Shown piece after piece: positions 8,037-17,335 of a DNA stretch of 64,000 nt. A program made the translations under genes and the position numbers. Below the pieces are notes generated by a model. It worked only from the letters and a program-made list of their open reading frames with translations. It made no database searches and was not told the origin of the DNA. Origin of the DNA: Candidatus Roizmanbacteria bacterium (GTDB lineage Bacteria; Patescibacteriota; Microgenomatia; UBA1406; GWC2-37-13); NCBI GenBank assembly GCA_012798265.1, contig JAAZNM010000005.1, positions 92,046 to 156,045 on the forward strand. Reading direction: 5' to 3'. Position 1 is the first letter of the stretch. Each line of letters begins with the position of its first letter.

Positions 8037-9140
8037 ATGGACGAAAAACCCTTGCCTTTCATCCAGATGAGAGATATCAAAAAAGCTTTTAAAAACGAGG
8101 CTCAGGTTTTTTATGCCCTGAAAGGAATAAACCTCGGTATTGACAAAGGTGAGTTTGTTGCCGTCATCGGCAAATCCGGCAGCGGTAAATCAACCCTTAT
8201 CAATATGATCGCCGGAATCGACAGACCGACGAGCGGCGAGATCGAAATCGGTAAAGTCCATACCCATATCCTTAACGAAAATCAGATGGCCAAATGGCGC
8301 GGAAAAAATATGGGGGTTGTTTTTCAGTTTTTTCAGCTGTTGCCGACTCTGACGACAGTCGAGAACGTCATGCTGCCGATGGATTTTTGCAATGTTTATC
8401 CCGCTTCCCAAAGAAGGAAAAAGGCTTTGGAGTTGCTTGACCTTGTCGGAGTCAAAGAACAGGCCGACAAACTTCCCTCGATGCTTTCCGGCGGCCAACA
8501 ACAGCGGGTAGCCATTGCCCGGGCCTTGGCTAACGACCCGCCGATCATCGTCGCCGATGAGCCGACGGGTAATCTTGACTCAAAAACCGCCGACCAAGTC
8601 TTTGATCTTTTTTCCACACTGGTAAAAAAAGGCAAAACCATTCTCATGGTCACCCATGACAACGATCTGGCTAAAAGAGCGTCCAGAATATTGATCATTT
8701 CTGACGGAGAGATAATCGAAGAGTATTTGAGCCAAGTCTTTCCGTCCCTTTCCCGGGATCAACTGATATGGATCACCCCCAAGTTGAAGATCAAAAAATA
8801 CCGTTCCGGACAAACTATTATCCATAAGGGAGAAGATCATAACAAGCTTTTTATCATCACCAAAGGAAAGGTTGAAGTGGTTCTCCATACTTCGACCGAC
8901 CAGGAGCTGGTTGTTTCAAACTTTTCCAAAGGCAATTATTTTGGTGAAATTGAACTTCTTCGCGGCGGTTCAAAAAGTATCGCCACCATAAAGGTCTGTC
9001 CGGGTCAAGAGGTGGAAGCGGCCGAGATAGATATAAAAACCTTCGAAGAACTTATTAAAAACTCTCCCCAAACGAAAAAACAGATTGAAAATACTGCTAA
9101 AGATCGCCTCAAGGAACATTATTCTTCGATAAAAAAATGA
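8037..9140 (+). CDS. MacB-type ABC transporter ATPase fused to a cyclic-nucleotide-binding-like domain
   Basis: 367 residues from the ATG at 8037. That start is chosen because TATAAT (8025-8030) ends 6 nt upstream; an upstream in-frame ATG at 8013 would place the -10 box in the coding sequence. Residues about 8-235 are a LolD/MacB-like ATPase: Walker A GKSGSGKS (45-52), signature LSGGQQQ (150-156) and Walker B IIVADEP (170-176). Residues about 242-362 form a cNMP-binding beta-roll ([23 protein letters not shown]). The usual phosphate-binding Arg is not obvious (GGSKSIAT). Overlaps the permease gene by 4 bases. Confidence 0.9.
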   Translation: MDEKPLPFIQMRDIKKAFKNEAQVFYALKGINLGIDKGEFVAVIGKSGSGKSTLINMIAGIDRPTSGEIEIGKVHTHILNENQMAKWRGKNMGVVFQFFQLLPTLTTVENVMLPMDFCNVYPASQRRKKALELLDLVGVKEQADKLPSMLSGGQQQRVAIARALANDPPIIVADEPTGNLDSKTADQVFDLFSTLVKKGKTILMVTHDNDLAKRASRILIISDGEIIEEYLSQVFPSLSRDQLIWITPKLKIKKYRSGQTIIHKGEDHNKLFIITKGKVEVVLHTSTDQELVVSNFSKGNYFGEIELLRGGSKSIATIKVCPGQEVEAAEIDIKTFEELIKNSPQTKKQIENTAKDRLKEHYSSIKK

Positions 9141-11509
9141 ATATACCGACCCGCTGGTACAAAATAATAAGGGATCTTTGGAAAGACAAGGGGAGGACGG
9201 TACTGGTCGTCTTGTCGATTACGGTTGGCGTCGTTGCCTTCGGTGGCGTCTTTATAACCCAACAGGTGCTTATCGCCGACATGAACAAACAGTATCGGGC
9301 TATACGTCCGGCCATGATCACTCTGGGAATAGATCAGGCTGACGAAGGTTTGCTCAAATGGTTGGAGTCGTTTCCCGAGGTAATTAAAACCCAAGGACGG
9401 ATGGTCTACCAAGTGAAACTGGTCACCGACAAAAAAACTTACAATCTTGACATTTATGCCTATCAAAAAGACAACTTCAAAATAAACAAAATAAATGTCT
9501 ATAACGGCAGATGGCCGCTTAAACGCGACGAGATTGTTTTTGAACGGACGACTGCCGCTCTACTCAATATAAAACCGGGCGAACGGATTACCATCGAACT
9601 CAAGGACGGTAAAAGGCGAAAATTGACCTATGTCGGACAGGCTCATGATCTTCAAGTGGTTCCGGCCAGTATGTTTCCCCAACTCTCGGGATATATTTCT
9701 TATCTTACTTTGGCCTCTTTTGACTATTCTTTGAAACCGAATACTGTCGATGTGGTTTTGAACCGGTCCTTCAACACCAAACAAAAGATAGAAAAGTTCG
9801 CCGACCGGCTTAAGGATACCTTAAAAGCCCGCGACCTAAACAACATCTCCGTTACCTCATTTAAACCCGATCAGCACTGGGGAGCTGACGTCACCCGGAC
9901 ATTCACGACTATCCTTGCCGTCATGGGAGTGTTTTCCCTGCTTCTCAGCGGCCTTTTGGTCATAAATACCATCTCCGCCCTGTTAATGCAGCAAAAAAAA
10001 CAGATAGGTATTTTAAAAACAATCGGAGCCAACCGTTCCCAAATAATCTGGTTATATCTGGTTCTGATCTCCTGTTTCGGGTTGCTTTCCTTTCTCTTGG
10101 CTATTCCCGTAAGCCTTGGTCTAGGTTATGTTTTTACGGCAATCGTCGCCATATTTTTGAACATAGACGTTATCAACTTTCATATTCCTTTTGACGTGCT
10201 TGTTCTTGAGTTTATATCGTCATTTTGCGTTCCCCTTATAGCCGGCCTTGTTCCGGTAATCACCGGAACAGCTATTACCATAAGAGAGGCGATCAGCGAT
10301 ATCAACACTGCCGTAAAAAGAAAAGGTTTGGTCGACACGATACTTCTTCATATCCGTTTTTTTTCGAGACCGATTCTTCTTTCGATGCGCAATACCTTTC
10401 GCCGTAAAGGCCGGCTGGCAATGACTATCGGAACCTTGGTCGTCGCCGGCATGCTGTTTATCAGCGTTACCAGTAGCCGTGGATCAATGATGCTTGAGTT
10501 GGATCGCATTTTAAAAATGTACAAATACGACGTATCCTTGTTACTTAACGGTTCGTTTGATGCCAACATGTTGTCAAACAAAGCCAAACAGGAAAACGGA
10601 GTAACCGATGCCGAATGTTGGAGTATGTCTTACAGCCAGATAATAAAGAACGACGGGTCAAAGGCTCCAGCCATTCCCCTTCTCGGTATTCCTTCGGGTT
10701 CCCAGTTTGTCAGTCCGACCATTCTGTCCGGCCGATGGTTTAAGCCGGGAGATAAGGACGTCCTGATCGCCGGCAGCGAGCTTGTCCGGGAATACCCTGA
10801 GATTAAAGTTGGCCGCCGGATAACCGTTGAGATCAATCAGGAAAAACATAGTTTTGAAGTTGTCGGAATAATACTTTTGGTCGGCGAAAAACACGCTTAT
10901 GTCGATTTCGATTACCATACCCAACTGCTCAAAGAACCGGGCAAAGGCTCTTATCTTTTTATAAAAACCGTCAATAAAGACGGTGAATATCAGCAAAAAA
11001 TGATAGATCGACTGACGAAAAGATTCAAACAATCTGATATTAACGTCGGCCAAGCATACACTATGGCTACGATAATTAAAACCAGCGTCAGCCAGTTCGA
11101 TTTCATGATCGGTTTTTTGCTGGCGATGGCCGTAATGGTGGCAATCGTCGGCGGCCTTGGTTTAGCCGGAACTATGAGTTTAAATGTTCTTGAACGAACG
11201 CGCGAAATAGGTATAATGCGCTCTATCGGTGCCGATAACGGTGCCATAAGAAAGATTGTCATTATAGAAGGGGTATTCATCGGTTTTGTCAGCTGGTTGA
11301 TAGCCGTACCCTTAAGCATTCCAACCTGTATAGTTTTGAACACGGTTGTCGGTAAAGCTTTTTTCGAACGACCATTAGAATTTACTTTTTCTTTCTTCGG
11401 AACTTTTGTTTGGCTTTTTTTGATAAGCGTGATATCGCTTGTCGCCAGTGTCCTGCCTGCCAACAGGGCGACAAGAATGTCCGTCAGAGAAACTCTTTCT
11501 TATGAATAG
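9137..11509 (+). CDS. MacB/FtsX-type ABC transporter permease
   Basis: 790 residues with two FtsX modules. There is an N-terminal transmembrane helix (about 18-40), an extracellular MacB-PCD-like domain, a block of three helices (about 265-380), a second N-terminal-like helix near 430, another extracellular domain, and three final helices (about 655-780). This double-FtsX layout matches permeases of lipoprotein or peptide exporters. It partners the ATPase immediately upstream (ATGA overlap) and the membrane-fusion protein 7 nt downstream, forming a three-gene exporter operon. Cargo is unknown. Confidence 0.9.
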   Translation: MNIPTRWYKIIRDLWKDKGRTVLVVLSITVGVVAFGGVFITQQVLIADMNKQYRAIRPAMITLGIDQADEGLLKWLESFPEVIKTQGRMVYQVKLVTDKKTYNLDIYAYQKDNFKINKINVYNGRWPLKRDEIVFERTTAALLNIKPGERITIELKDGKRRKLTYVGQAHDLQVVPASMFPQLSGYISYLTLASFDYSLKPNTVDVVLNRSFNTKQKIEKFADRLKDTLKARDLNNISVTSFKPDQHWGADVTRTFTTILAVMGVFSLLLSGLLVINTISALLMQQKKQIGILKTIGANRSQIIWLYLVLISCFGLLSFLLAIPVSLGLGYVFTAIVAIFLNIDVINFHIPFDVLVLEFISSFCVPLIAGLVPVITGTAITIREAISDINTAVKRKGLVDTILLHIRFFSRPILLSMRNTFRRKGRLAMTIGTLVVAGMLFISVTSSRGSMMLELDRILKMYKYDVSLLLNGSFDANMLSNKAKQENGVTDAECWSMSYSQIIKNDGSKAPAIPLLGIPSGSQFVSPTILSGRWFKPGDKDVLIAGSELVREYPEIKVGRRITVEINQEKHSFEVVGIILLVGEKHAYVDFDYHTQLLKEPGKGSYLFIKTVNKDGEYQQKMIDRLTKRFKQSDINVGQAYTMATIIKTSVSQFDFMIGFLLAMAVMVAIVGGLGLAGTMSLNVLERTREIGIMRSIGADNGAIRKIVIIEGVFIGFVSWLIAVPLSIPTCIVLNTVVGKAFFERPLEFTFSFFGTFVWLFLISVISLVASVLPANRATRMSVRETLSYE

Positions 11510-11515
11510 CCCTAT

Positions 11516-12592
11516 ATGTTAAAATTAAATTTTGATATGAAAAAAATAATGCCAGTCTTCAAAAAGAGGTGGAAACTTATACTTGTCATCCTGATTGCGT
11601 TAGGCATAGCTTTAACGATATTCCTTACTTTCAGTCAACCTAATAAAAAGACGGAGACGGTAACGGTTAAAAAAGGGACGCTCGTACAAAATGTCGTTGC
11701 TTCAGGTCAAATAAAAGCTAAAGAAAGTGTCGACCTCAAATTTTCAACCGCAAGCAAACTTATCTGGCTCGGAGTAAAAAAAGGAGATACGGTAAAAAGA
11801 TATCAGGCGGTCGCCACTCTCGATCGAGCCCAGCTTGAAAAAAATCTTAAACAGAAACTGTTGGACTATATGGGGGAACGCTGGGACTTTGAACAGGCCA
11901 GAGCCGACAAAAACGTCAAAACCGACCGACTTAACGATTACACTTTGACCGATGCGGAAAAACGTATTATCGAAAAAGCCCAGTTTACCCTTGACCGATC
12001 GGTTCTTGATGTTGAGATAAGCGATCTAGCTCTTAAACAGTCTGTCCTTTATTCTCCGATCGAAGGCACCGTCACCGATATCGGCGATCTGGTCGTGGGA
12101 ACCCAACTTAGCCCAACCGACATTACAACCAAAATCATAAGAATAGTTAACTTTTCTACCCTTTATTTTGAAGCTAAAGTGAGCGAGATGGATTACGGTC
12201 GGATTAATACAGGCCAGAATGCTTATATCTCTATCGATGCTTTTGCTGGTAAAGAGTATCCGGCTGTGGTAGCTTACATCGGAAAAGAGGGGATAAAATC
12301 ATCGGGCGGCAGCGTTAACATCTTGACCGAACTGACCCTCGAGCCATTTTTTGACGCCATTGTCCCGGGATTAAGCGGTGAGGCCAAAATCACAACCAGC
12401 AAAAAGGATAACGTCTTTATTATTCCTAAAGAGACCCTGCTTACTGAAAAAGAAAAACAATACGTCGAAGTTATGAAAGGTGATAAACCGGTAAAAAAAG
12501 AGGTTAAAATAGGTTTAACCGCCTCCGATGAAGTTGAGATAGTTTCGGGTTTGTCTGAGGGCGACCTGATAATCGTTCCTTCGGTCAAATAG
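11516..12592 (+). CDS. HlyD/MacA-type membrane fusion protein
   Basis: 358 residues. A short cytoplasmic tail is followed by a transmembrane helix (about 18-37), a first barrel-sandwich half (VKKGTLVQNVVASGQ), a short helical hairpin (about 115-170), a second lipoyl half (LYSPIEGTVTDIGDLVVG) and a beta-barrel ending in a MacA-like repeat. In monoderm-like cells such proteins extend the ABC permease outside the membrane. An internal ATG at 11537 is an alternative start. The 3' end overlaps the convergent pgi gene by 8 bases. Confidence 0.88.
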   Translation: MLKLNFDMKKIMPVFKKRWKLILVILIALGIALTIFLTFSQPNKKTETVTVKKGTLVQNVVASGQIKAKESVDLKFSTASKLIWLGVKKGDTVKRYQAVATLDRAQLEKNLKQKLLDYMGERWDFEQARADKNVKTDRLNDYTLTDAEKRIIEKAQFTLDRSVLDVEISDLALKQSVLYSPIEGTVTDIGDLVVGTQLSPTDITTKIIRIVNFSTLYFEAKVSEMDYGRINTGQNAYISIDAFAGKEYPAVVAYIGKEGIKSSGGSVNILTELTLEPFFDAIVPGLSGEAKITTSKKDNVFIIPKETLLTEKEKQYVEVMKGDKPVKKEVKIGLTASDEVEIVSGLSEGDLIIVPSVK

Positions 12593-14162
12593 AACCGATC
12601 TGCTTAAGGAGATTTTTTGTCGAGGAGTCATAAGGGATTAGGCCGGGAGTTCCTTTCATCTGGTTTAATATCGACCTGGCGGCAGTCTTACCATACTGAA
12701 CTCCTGGTTGGTCGAAACAGTTTATTCCCAACACCGTCCCCCAAACGTAGACGATATGTTCGTATAAAGAAACCAGCTCTCCTATGGTTTTTGGGGTAAG
12801 ACGGTCGGCCAGAATCACCGTCGACGGCCTGTTGCCCGACAGGTTTGAACGGTTATCAGACGTTATGTTGCCAAAAGCCAAAGCCTGGGACTGAGCTAAC
12901 ATGTTGGCCAAAAGGTAATCGTGTTGACTACCCAAAGGATCAATCGCCCTGCCAAAACCTATAAAATCCACCGGCGAGATAATCGTCCCCTGATGAAGAA
13001 GCTGGAAAAACGAATGCTGGACATCGGTTCCTACTCCTCCCCAGATAATCGCCCCGGTTTCATAGTCTGTTTTCTCTCCCGTCTCCGTCACTCCTTTACC
13101 CAAACTTTCCATAAGAAGTTGCTGCAGGTAGTCGGCAAAAAAATTCAAATACCGGCTATAGGGAATAACCGCATGAGTCTGCATCCGAAGAAAATCTGTA
13201 TACCAAACATTAAGCAATCCCAATAATACCGGTTTATTCTCTTCAAAAGGAGCCGTAGCAAAATGATTATCCATAAGATGAAAACCTTCAAGCATCTCAA
13301 AAAAATTAGGAGCTCCGATAGCCAGCATCAATGACAACCCGATAGCGCTGCTTAAAGAAAACCGTCCCCCGACCCAATCCCAAAACTCAAAACAGTTTTT
13401 TTCGTCAATGCCGAATTTTTTCACTTCGGCAACATTGGCGGAAACGGCCACAAAATGTTTGGCTACCGCCGTTTCGTCTTTTAATCTATCGATCAACCAC
13501 GACCGGGCCGATCTGGCGTTAATCATCGTCTCCTCGGTAGTAAAACTTTTTGAAGAAACGACAAATAAGGTTTCTTCGGGATTAATGCGGTTTAGGATTA
13601 AGGTTATGTCGGTCGGATCGATATTGGAAACGAAATAAACCTTCATCTTGTCGCAACGATAGTTACGTAAAGCAGAATAGGCCATCTTCGGGCCGAGATC
13701 CGATCCTCCGATTCCGATATTAACGATGGAACGGATCGGCCTGCCGGTTGACCCAAGCCATATCCTGTCATGGATCTTTCTCGTAAATTCGGCCATTGAA
13801 TCAAGTACTTTGTATACCTCAACGGCAACGTTCTTTCCATCAAAAAATACCGCCTTCCCCCTCGGTATCCTTAAAGCAGTGTGCAAAGCCGCCCGTCTTT
13901 CGCTTTTATTAACGATCTCGCCTTCGAACAAGGCTTTGATCGCTTTATCAAGATTAACTTCTCTGGCCAAATCAAAGAGTAAATTCAGAATCTCCGGAGT
14001 GATTAAGTTCTTCGAGTAATCGATAAAAAGATCGGCTGCCTTTCCGCTCATCTGGACTCCCCTGTCGGGATTTTTTTTAAATAAATCCGTGAGATTGAGG
14101 TTTTTTTCTCCGGCGATTTTTTTAAGTCTTGCCCAAGGCCGAGTTGAAGAAATAAGGCTCAT
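12585..14162 (-). CDS. pgi: glucose-6-phosphate isomerase
   Basis: 525 residues, close to bacterial Pgi. Recognisable segments are IGIGGSDLGPKMAYSAL (about 149-165), SSKSFTTEETM (the sugar-phosphate-binding loop), WDWVGGRFSLSSAIGL (substrate-site signature) and QHSFFQLLHQG with the catalytic Glu/His region. It interconverts glucose-6-phosphate and fructose-6-phosphate in glycolysis. TATATT (14170-14175) ends 7 nt before the ATG, so the gene can be transcribed on its own although it follows the M20 peptidase closely. Confidence 0.96.
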   Translation of the reverse strand: MSLISSTRPWARLKKIAGEKNLNLTDLFKKNPDRGVQMSGKAADLFIDYSKNLITPEILNLLFDLAREVNLDKAIKALFEGEIVNKSERRAALHTALRIPRGKAVFFDGKNVAVEVYKVLDSMAEFTRKIHDRIWLGSTGRPIRSIVNIGIGGSDLGPKMAYSALRNYRCDKMKVYFVSNIDPTDITLILNRINPEETLFVVSSKSFTTEETMINARSARSWLIDRLKDETAVAKHFVAVSANVAEVKKFGIDEKNCFEFWDWVGGRFSLSSAIGLSLMLAIGAPNFFEMLEGFHLMDNHFATAPFEENKPVLLGLLNVWYTDFLRMQTHAVIPYSRYLNFFADYLQQLLMESLGKGVTETGEKTDYETGAIIWGGVGTDVQHSFFQLLHQGTIISPVDFIGFGRAIDPLGSQHDYLLANMLAQSQALAFGNITSDNRSNLSGNRPSTVILADRLTPKTIGELVSLYEHIVYVWGTVLGINCFDQPGVQYGKTAARSILNQMKGTPGLIPYDSSTKNLLKQIGSI

Positions 14163-14180
14163 ACTAATAAATATAGCATA

Positions 14181-15263
14181 TTAGCCGGATACTAAAACCA
14201 GCATCAGTTTGACGAGGTTTTCCATCTCGGTTATCTTCATCCGTTCATTTTCCGAATGACTGAATTCGCTGCCGTCACCCATATTCAAACAAAACAAACC
14301 ACGGTTATTGAATATATTGGCATCGGATACTCCCCAGGTAACGACAGTTTTCGCTTGCAGTCCGGCTTCGGTTATCTTTTTCTTGACTTCGTCGATGTAT
14401 CGAGTAGTCCGCGAACCGGCAAAATTATAGCCTGGATTCTCTTTGACAAATTTAATCTCGTATCTGGCCTTATATTGTTTGATAACTTTTTTTATGTTCT
14501 CTTCAAAAAAAAATTTGTTTGCGGATAGTTTTTTTTGCGACAGACTTCTTATTTCTCCTTTGACGGTAATCTCTCCAGGTATGGTATTTCTTACCTTGCC
14601 GCCGTTTACGACCCCGACATTAAAGATGGTATCTTCATCAAGTTTTCCTATTTTTATCGTTCCCAGAAGATCTTTCAAAATCAACAAGGCGTTTATTGCC
14701 TCGCTATGTCTTGAAGCATGGGCGGCTCTCCCTATCAAACTAAGGTCAAATCGTTCATAATGGGGAGAGGCGGTGACGATTGTCCCGACCGGATTTGATG
14801 AATCAAAACAAAAGCCTTTTTTTGACTTCAACAGCGAATAATCGAAGTTCACAGCTCCATAGTTGCCTATCTCTTCCGACCGTGTAAAAATTATCTCCAA
14901 CGGTCGGTGATCCAACTTTTTTTCCCTTAATATAAGGACCGCTTCAAAAATACAGGCTATAGTTGCCTTATTATCGGCTCCCAATATGGTAGGCCCACCC
15001 GACACGATATACTGACCGTTTATTTTCGGTTTGATATTCCGTCCCGGTTCCACCGTATCCATATGGGCGCAAAAAAATACCGGTTCGGTGTCTTTCTTGC
15101 CGGATATACGAACGTAAAGGTTACCGTAAAGATCTTCTTTTATCGCCAATCCGCAGTTAGTAAACCAATCGGCAATAAAGGCCTTTATACGCTCTTCTTC
15201 TCCTGTCGGAGAGTCTATTTTTACAAGTTTAAAAAAATTGTCTATAGTCCTGTCGATATTCAT
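14181..15263 (-). CDS. M20-family metallopeptidase (PepT-like)
   Basis: 360 residues. FFCAHMDTVEPG (metal-binding His/Asp), ILGADNKATIA (bridging Asp), TRSEEIGNYGA (catalytic Glu pair) and the C-terminal SEFSHSENERM (last metal ligand) are in M20/M28 order, and the dimerisation domain lies between about 180 and 290. PepT-like tripeptidases or M20 aminopeptidases of this size release amino acids from short peptides in the cytoplasm. It starts 2 nt after the stop of the ATP-grasp gene, so the two probably share a transcript. Confidence 0.88.
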   Translation of the reverse strand: MNIDRTIDNFFKLVKIDSPTGEEERIKAFIADWFTNCGLAIKEDLYGNLYVRISGKKDTEPVFFCAHMDTVEPGRNIKPKINGQYIVSGGPTILGADNKATIACIFEAVLILREKKLDHRPLEIIFTRSEEIGNYGAVNFDYSLLKSKKGFCFDSSNPVGTIVTASPHYERFDLSLIGRAAHASRHSEAINALLILKDLLGTIKIGKLDEDTIFNVGVVNGGKVRNTIPGEITVKGEIRSLSQKKLSANKFFFEENIKKVIKQYKARYEIKFVKENPGYNFAGSRTTRYIDEVKKKITEAGLQAKTVVTWGVSDANIFNNRGLFCLNMGDGSEFSHSENERMKITEMENLVKLMLVLVSG

Positions 15264-15265
15264 AT

Positions 15266-16600
15266 TTATTTTAGGTAACCTTTTTTAGCCATCTGTCCGT
15301 ATGCCAAATCCAACATATCCTCGACCTGCGATACGTTATCTCCCGTCGCCCACAGCATACCGCTTCCCGGCAGCCAAACTATTGGAAAAACGCCTTTGCG
15401 GGTACTCGGATCATATTGAATACAGTTGTCGGAAAGAACCGACCATAGATCTTTTAATTCGCAGTCGGGTTCTCCCGGCGATTTTTTTGACATATAAGGA
15501 CCTGTTACTCCCAAACCTTCAGCCAAGGCTATCGCCGGATGGGCTCCGGTCAAACGCCGACCGTTATGCTCTATGACAATAACCTTTTCTTGACCGTTTT
15601 CCTTAAATGAAGCCATATCGAGGCCGCCCCAACCGACAAGTCTTCCGTCTATGTCTTTGATTCCTTTTATGAAGCGCTGAAAAATATCTAAAGCCTGATC
15701 TTTGACCTCAAAATTGACGCCGTTATTGAATATATTTCCCTGCCAGTTACTCCCCTCGATTATCTGTTCGGTTATCCCTTTAGGGCTGATTATTCGTTCC
15801 CCTTCATACTGGATTGAAAAAAAACCGGTGATGTCCGGAATAAAAGATTGAATCTCCACCGGAGTCTCCTGACCCAAGATATCCAGGGCTCCTTGCTCTT
15901 TAAGACGGTTATAATGGTCGACCAATTCCGACTGGTTACCGATTTTTTTTAGGGTAAAACCTCCCGATGAAAATACCGGCTTAAAAAAAACCTCGGCTTT
16001 TTCCTTACTGGTGCTGACCAAATCATAAGCCTCAAGAATTTCTCCAAGTCCGGTTCCGTTAAAGGCGACCGGATAAGGGATGTCGTATGTTTCGGGAAAA
16101 GAAAGCACCTCCGGGGCATTCACGTTTCTTCCCCAACCTGAACGGTTGGCCGGATGATCCAATCTTTCATAATATAGTTTTGGCGGCAAAGCAACATCTA
16201 TATTAATCCCCCGTTGTTTGAGAATATTTGTCCATTCGTATAAGGGCTCTGTCGCCGCATAAGGATAAACCGTATACTTTGAATTTCGGTCAAACACTTC
16301 CTTGGCCAAACTGGCGGTAAAGGCGCCTATGGCCACATCAAGCAGATAATCTTGATCGGGCACGAACACCGGCCGACCGATCTGGCCGTTTGATTTGTCC
16401 ATAGATCCGGTAATCTGACCAAGCTGATAATAATATTTTTTTAACTCTTGGTTATCCGGCATCATGAATATGCCTTCGGGATTTTTTATGCCAAAACATA
16501 ATGATCGTCCCGGGATATACCACCGGTCATAGTTGTCGCCGTCATTACGGTATTCGGGGATACTACCCTGGGCGTATACGGATATCGGTCTTTTTTCCAT
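15266..16600 (-). CDS. ATP-grasp domain protein
   Basis: 444 residues from the ATG at 16600, chosen because a strong promoter ends 7 nt upstream; a longer frame to 16627 would cover the -10 box. ATP-grasp features: VFFKPVFSSGGFTL (phosphate-binding Lys and glycine loop), ETPVEIQSFIP (adenine-contact strand) and the metal ligands near VIVIEHNGRRLTGAHPAIA (Glu, Asn). The N-terminal 150 residues carry a pre-ATP-grasp region. The family ligates a carboxylate to an amine or thiol using ATP; the acceptor cannot be told. Co-transcription with a peptidase hints at amino acid or peptide metabolism. Confidence 0.75.
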   Translation of the reverse strand: MEKRPISVYAQGSIPEYRNDGDNYDRWYIPGRSLCFGIKNPEGIFMMPDNQELKKYYYQLGQITGSMDKSNGQIGRPVFVPDQDYLLDVAIGAFTASLAKEVFDRNSKYTVYPYAATEPLYEWTNILKQRGINIDVALPPKLYYERLDHPANRSGWGRNVNAPEVLSFPETYDIPYPVAFNGTGLGEILEAYDLVSTSKEKAEVFFKPVFSSGGFTLKKIGNQSELVDHYNRLKEQGALDILGQETPVEIQSFIPDITGFFSIQYEGERIISPKGITEQIIEGSNWQGNIFNNGVNFEVKDQALDIFQRFIKGIKDIDGRLVGWGGLDMASFKENGQEKVIVIEHNGRRLTGAHPAIALAEGLGVTGPYMSKKSPGEPDCELKDLWSVLSDNCIQYDPSTRKGVFPIVWLPGSGMLWATGDNVSQVEDMLDLAYGQMAKKGYLK

Positions 16601-16607
16601 AGCAATT

Positions 16608-16635
16608 ATTATATTGACGAAACCCAATCAGTCAA
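16608..16635 (-). promoter_or_regulatory. strong promoter of the ATP-grasp operon
   Basis: On the minus strand TTGACT (16630-16635), 16-nt spacer, TATAAT (16608-16613); the ATG at 16600 begins 7 nt past the -10 box. A textbook case of a predicted leaderless start. Confidence 0.85.
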
Positions 16636-16698
16636 ATTTTTGAACATAATTTACAAAAAAAATATGAAGTGTTAAAGATTTAACAAAAGTATCTATTA

Positions 16699-17046
16699 CT
16701 ACTTAGGACAAGAGGATTTTTTGTTTACGAGTTTTAACAGTTTGATTATTTGTTTTTCGTCTATAGAATCGAGAGTGGGAACTTTAATGTGCCGGGCAGT
16801 TTTTCCACTGCCTTCGAACGAACTGATCTCGTCTTTGTTTAATCCAATAATGGAAAAACCCATATTCACCTGTTTTTTCAGTGAAGCCAAATAGAATTTT
16901 CCGCCTGCGTAAATCGGCACTCCCCAAGCAAAATCTTCCTTTGCATCAGGAAGTGTCTTGAAGATAATTTCTCTAAGTTTTTTCAGGATTGCCCTATGCT
17001 CGGAACTTTGTTTATTGAGATAGTCCAATACCTTCTGGTTTACCAT
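16699..17046 (-). CDS. DUF1801 (YdhG-like) protein
   Basis: 115 residues. The helix LREIIFKTLPDAKEDFAWGVPIY and the following AGGKFYLASLKKQVNMGF are the signature of the DUF1801/YdhG-like family, whose members are small alpha-beta proteins of uncertain role (iron-chaperone-like fold). The C-terminus includes a helix IDEKQIIKLLKLVNKK. TATAAT (17056-17061) ends 9 nt upstream of the ATG, so it is probably a monocistronic unit. Confidence 0.85.
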   Translation of the reverse strand: MVNQKVLDYLNKQSSEHRAILKKLREIIFKTLPDAKEDFAWGVPIYAGGKFYLASLKKQVNMGFSIIGLNKDEISSFEGSGKTARHIKVPTLDSIDEKQIIKLLKLVNKKSSCPK

Positions 17047-17122
17047 TGTTAATGAATTATATATTTTTATCGATAAAAATATATAGAATCCGCCTCCGTA
17101 TAAAGCTTCGGCGAGGCGAAGG

Positions 17123-17211
17123 CGGAGGAGGTGGGATTCGAACCCACGCGAGCTTTATCAGCTCAAGGGTTTAGCAAACCCTCGCAATGGACCAAGCTAT
17201 GCGACTCCTCC
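17123..17211 (-). tRNA. tRNA-Ser (anticodon GCT)
   Basis: Acceptor GGAGGAG/CTCCTCC, anticodon stem AGGGT/ACCCT with loop TTGCTAA giving GCT, a long variable arm (GAGCTGATAAAGCTC) and T arm GTGGG-TTCGAAT-CCCAC. Discriminator G; CCA not encoded. Confidence 0.95.
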
Positions 17212-17230
17212 ATAAAAACAATTCAGCCGG

Positions 17231-17311
17231 TGCCGCAGAGAGGAGTTGAACCTCTACGGGTTGCCCCACACGGCCCTGAACCGTGCGCGTCTGCCATTCC
17301 GCCACTGCGGC
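17231..17311 (-). tRNA. tRNA-Leu (anticodon CAG)
   Basis: Acceptor GCCGCAG/CTGCGGC, anticodon stem CACGG/CCGTG with loop TTCAGGG giving CAG, long variable arm, T arm AGAGG-TTCAACT-CCTCT. Discriminator A; CCA not encoded. It lies 19 nt upstream of tRNA-Ser and is probably co-transcribed with it. Confidence 0.94.
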
Positions 17312-17335
17312 TACTTTGTTTTTAAATTATATCAT

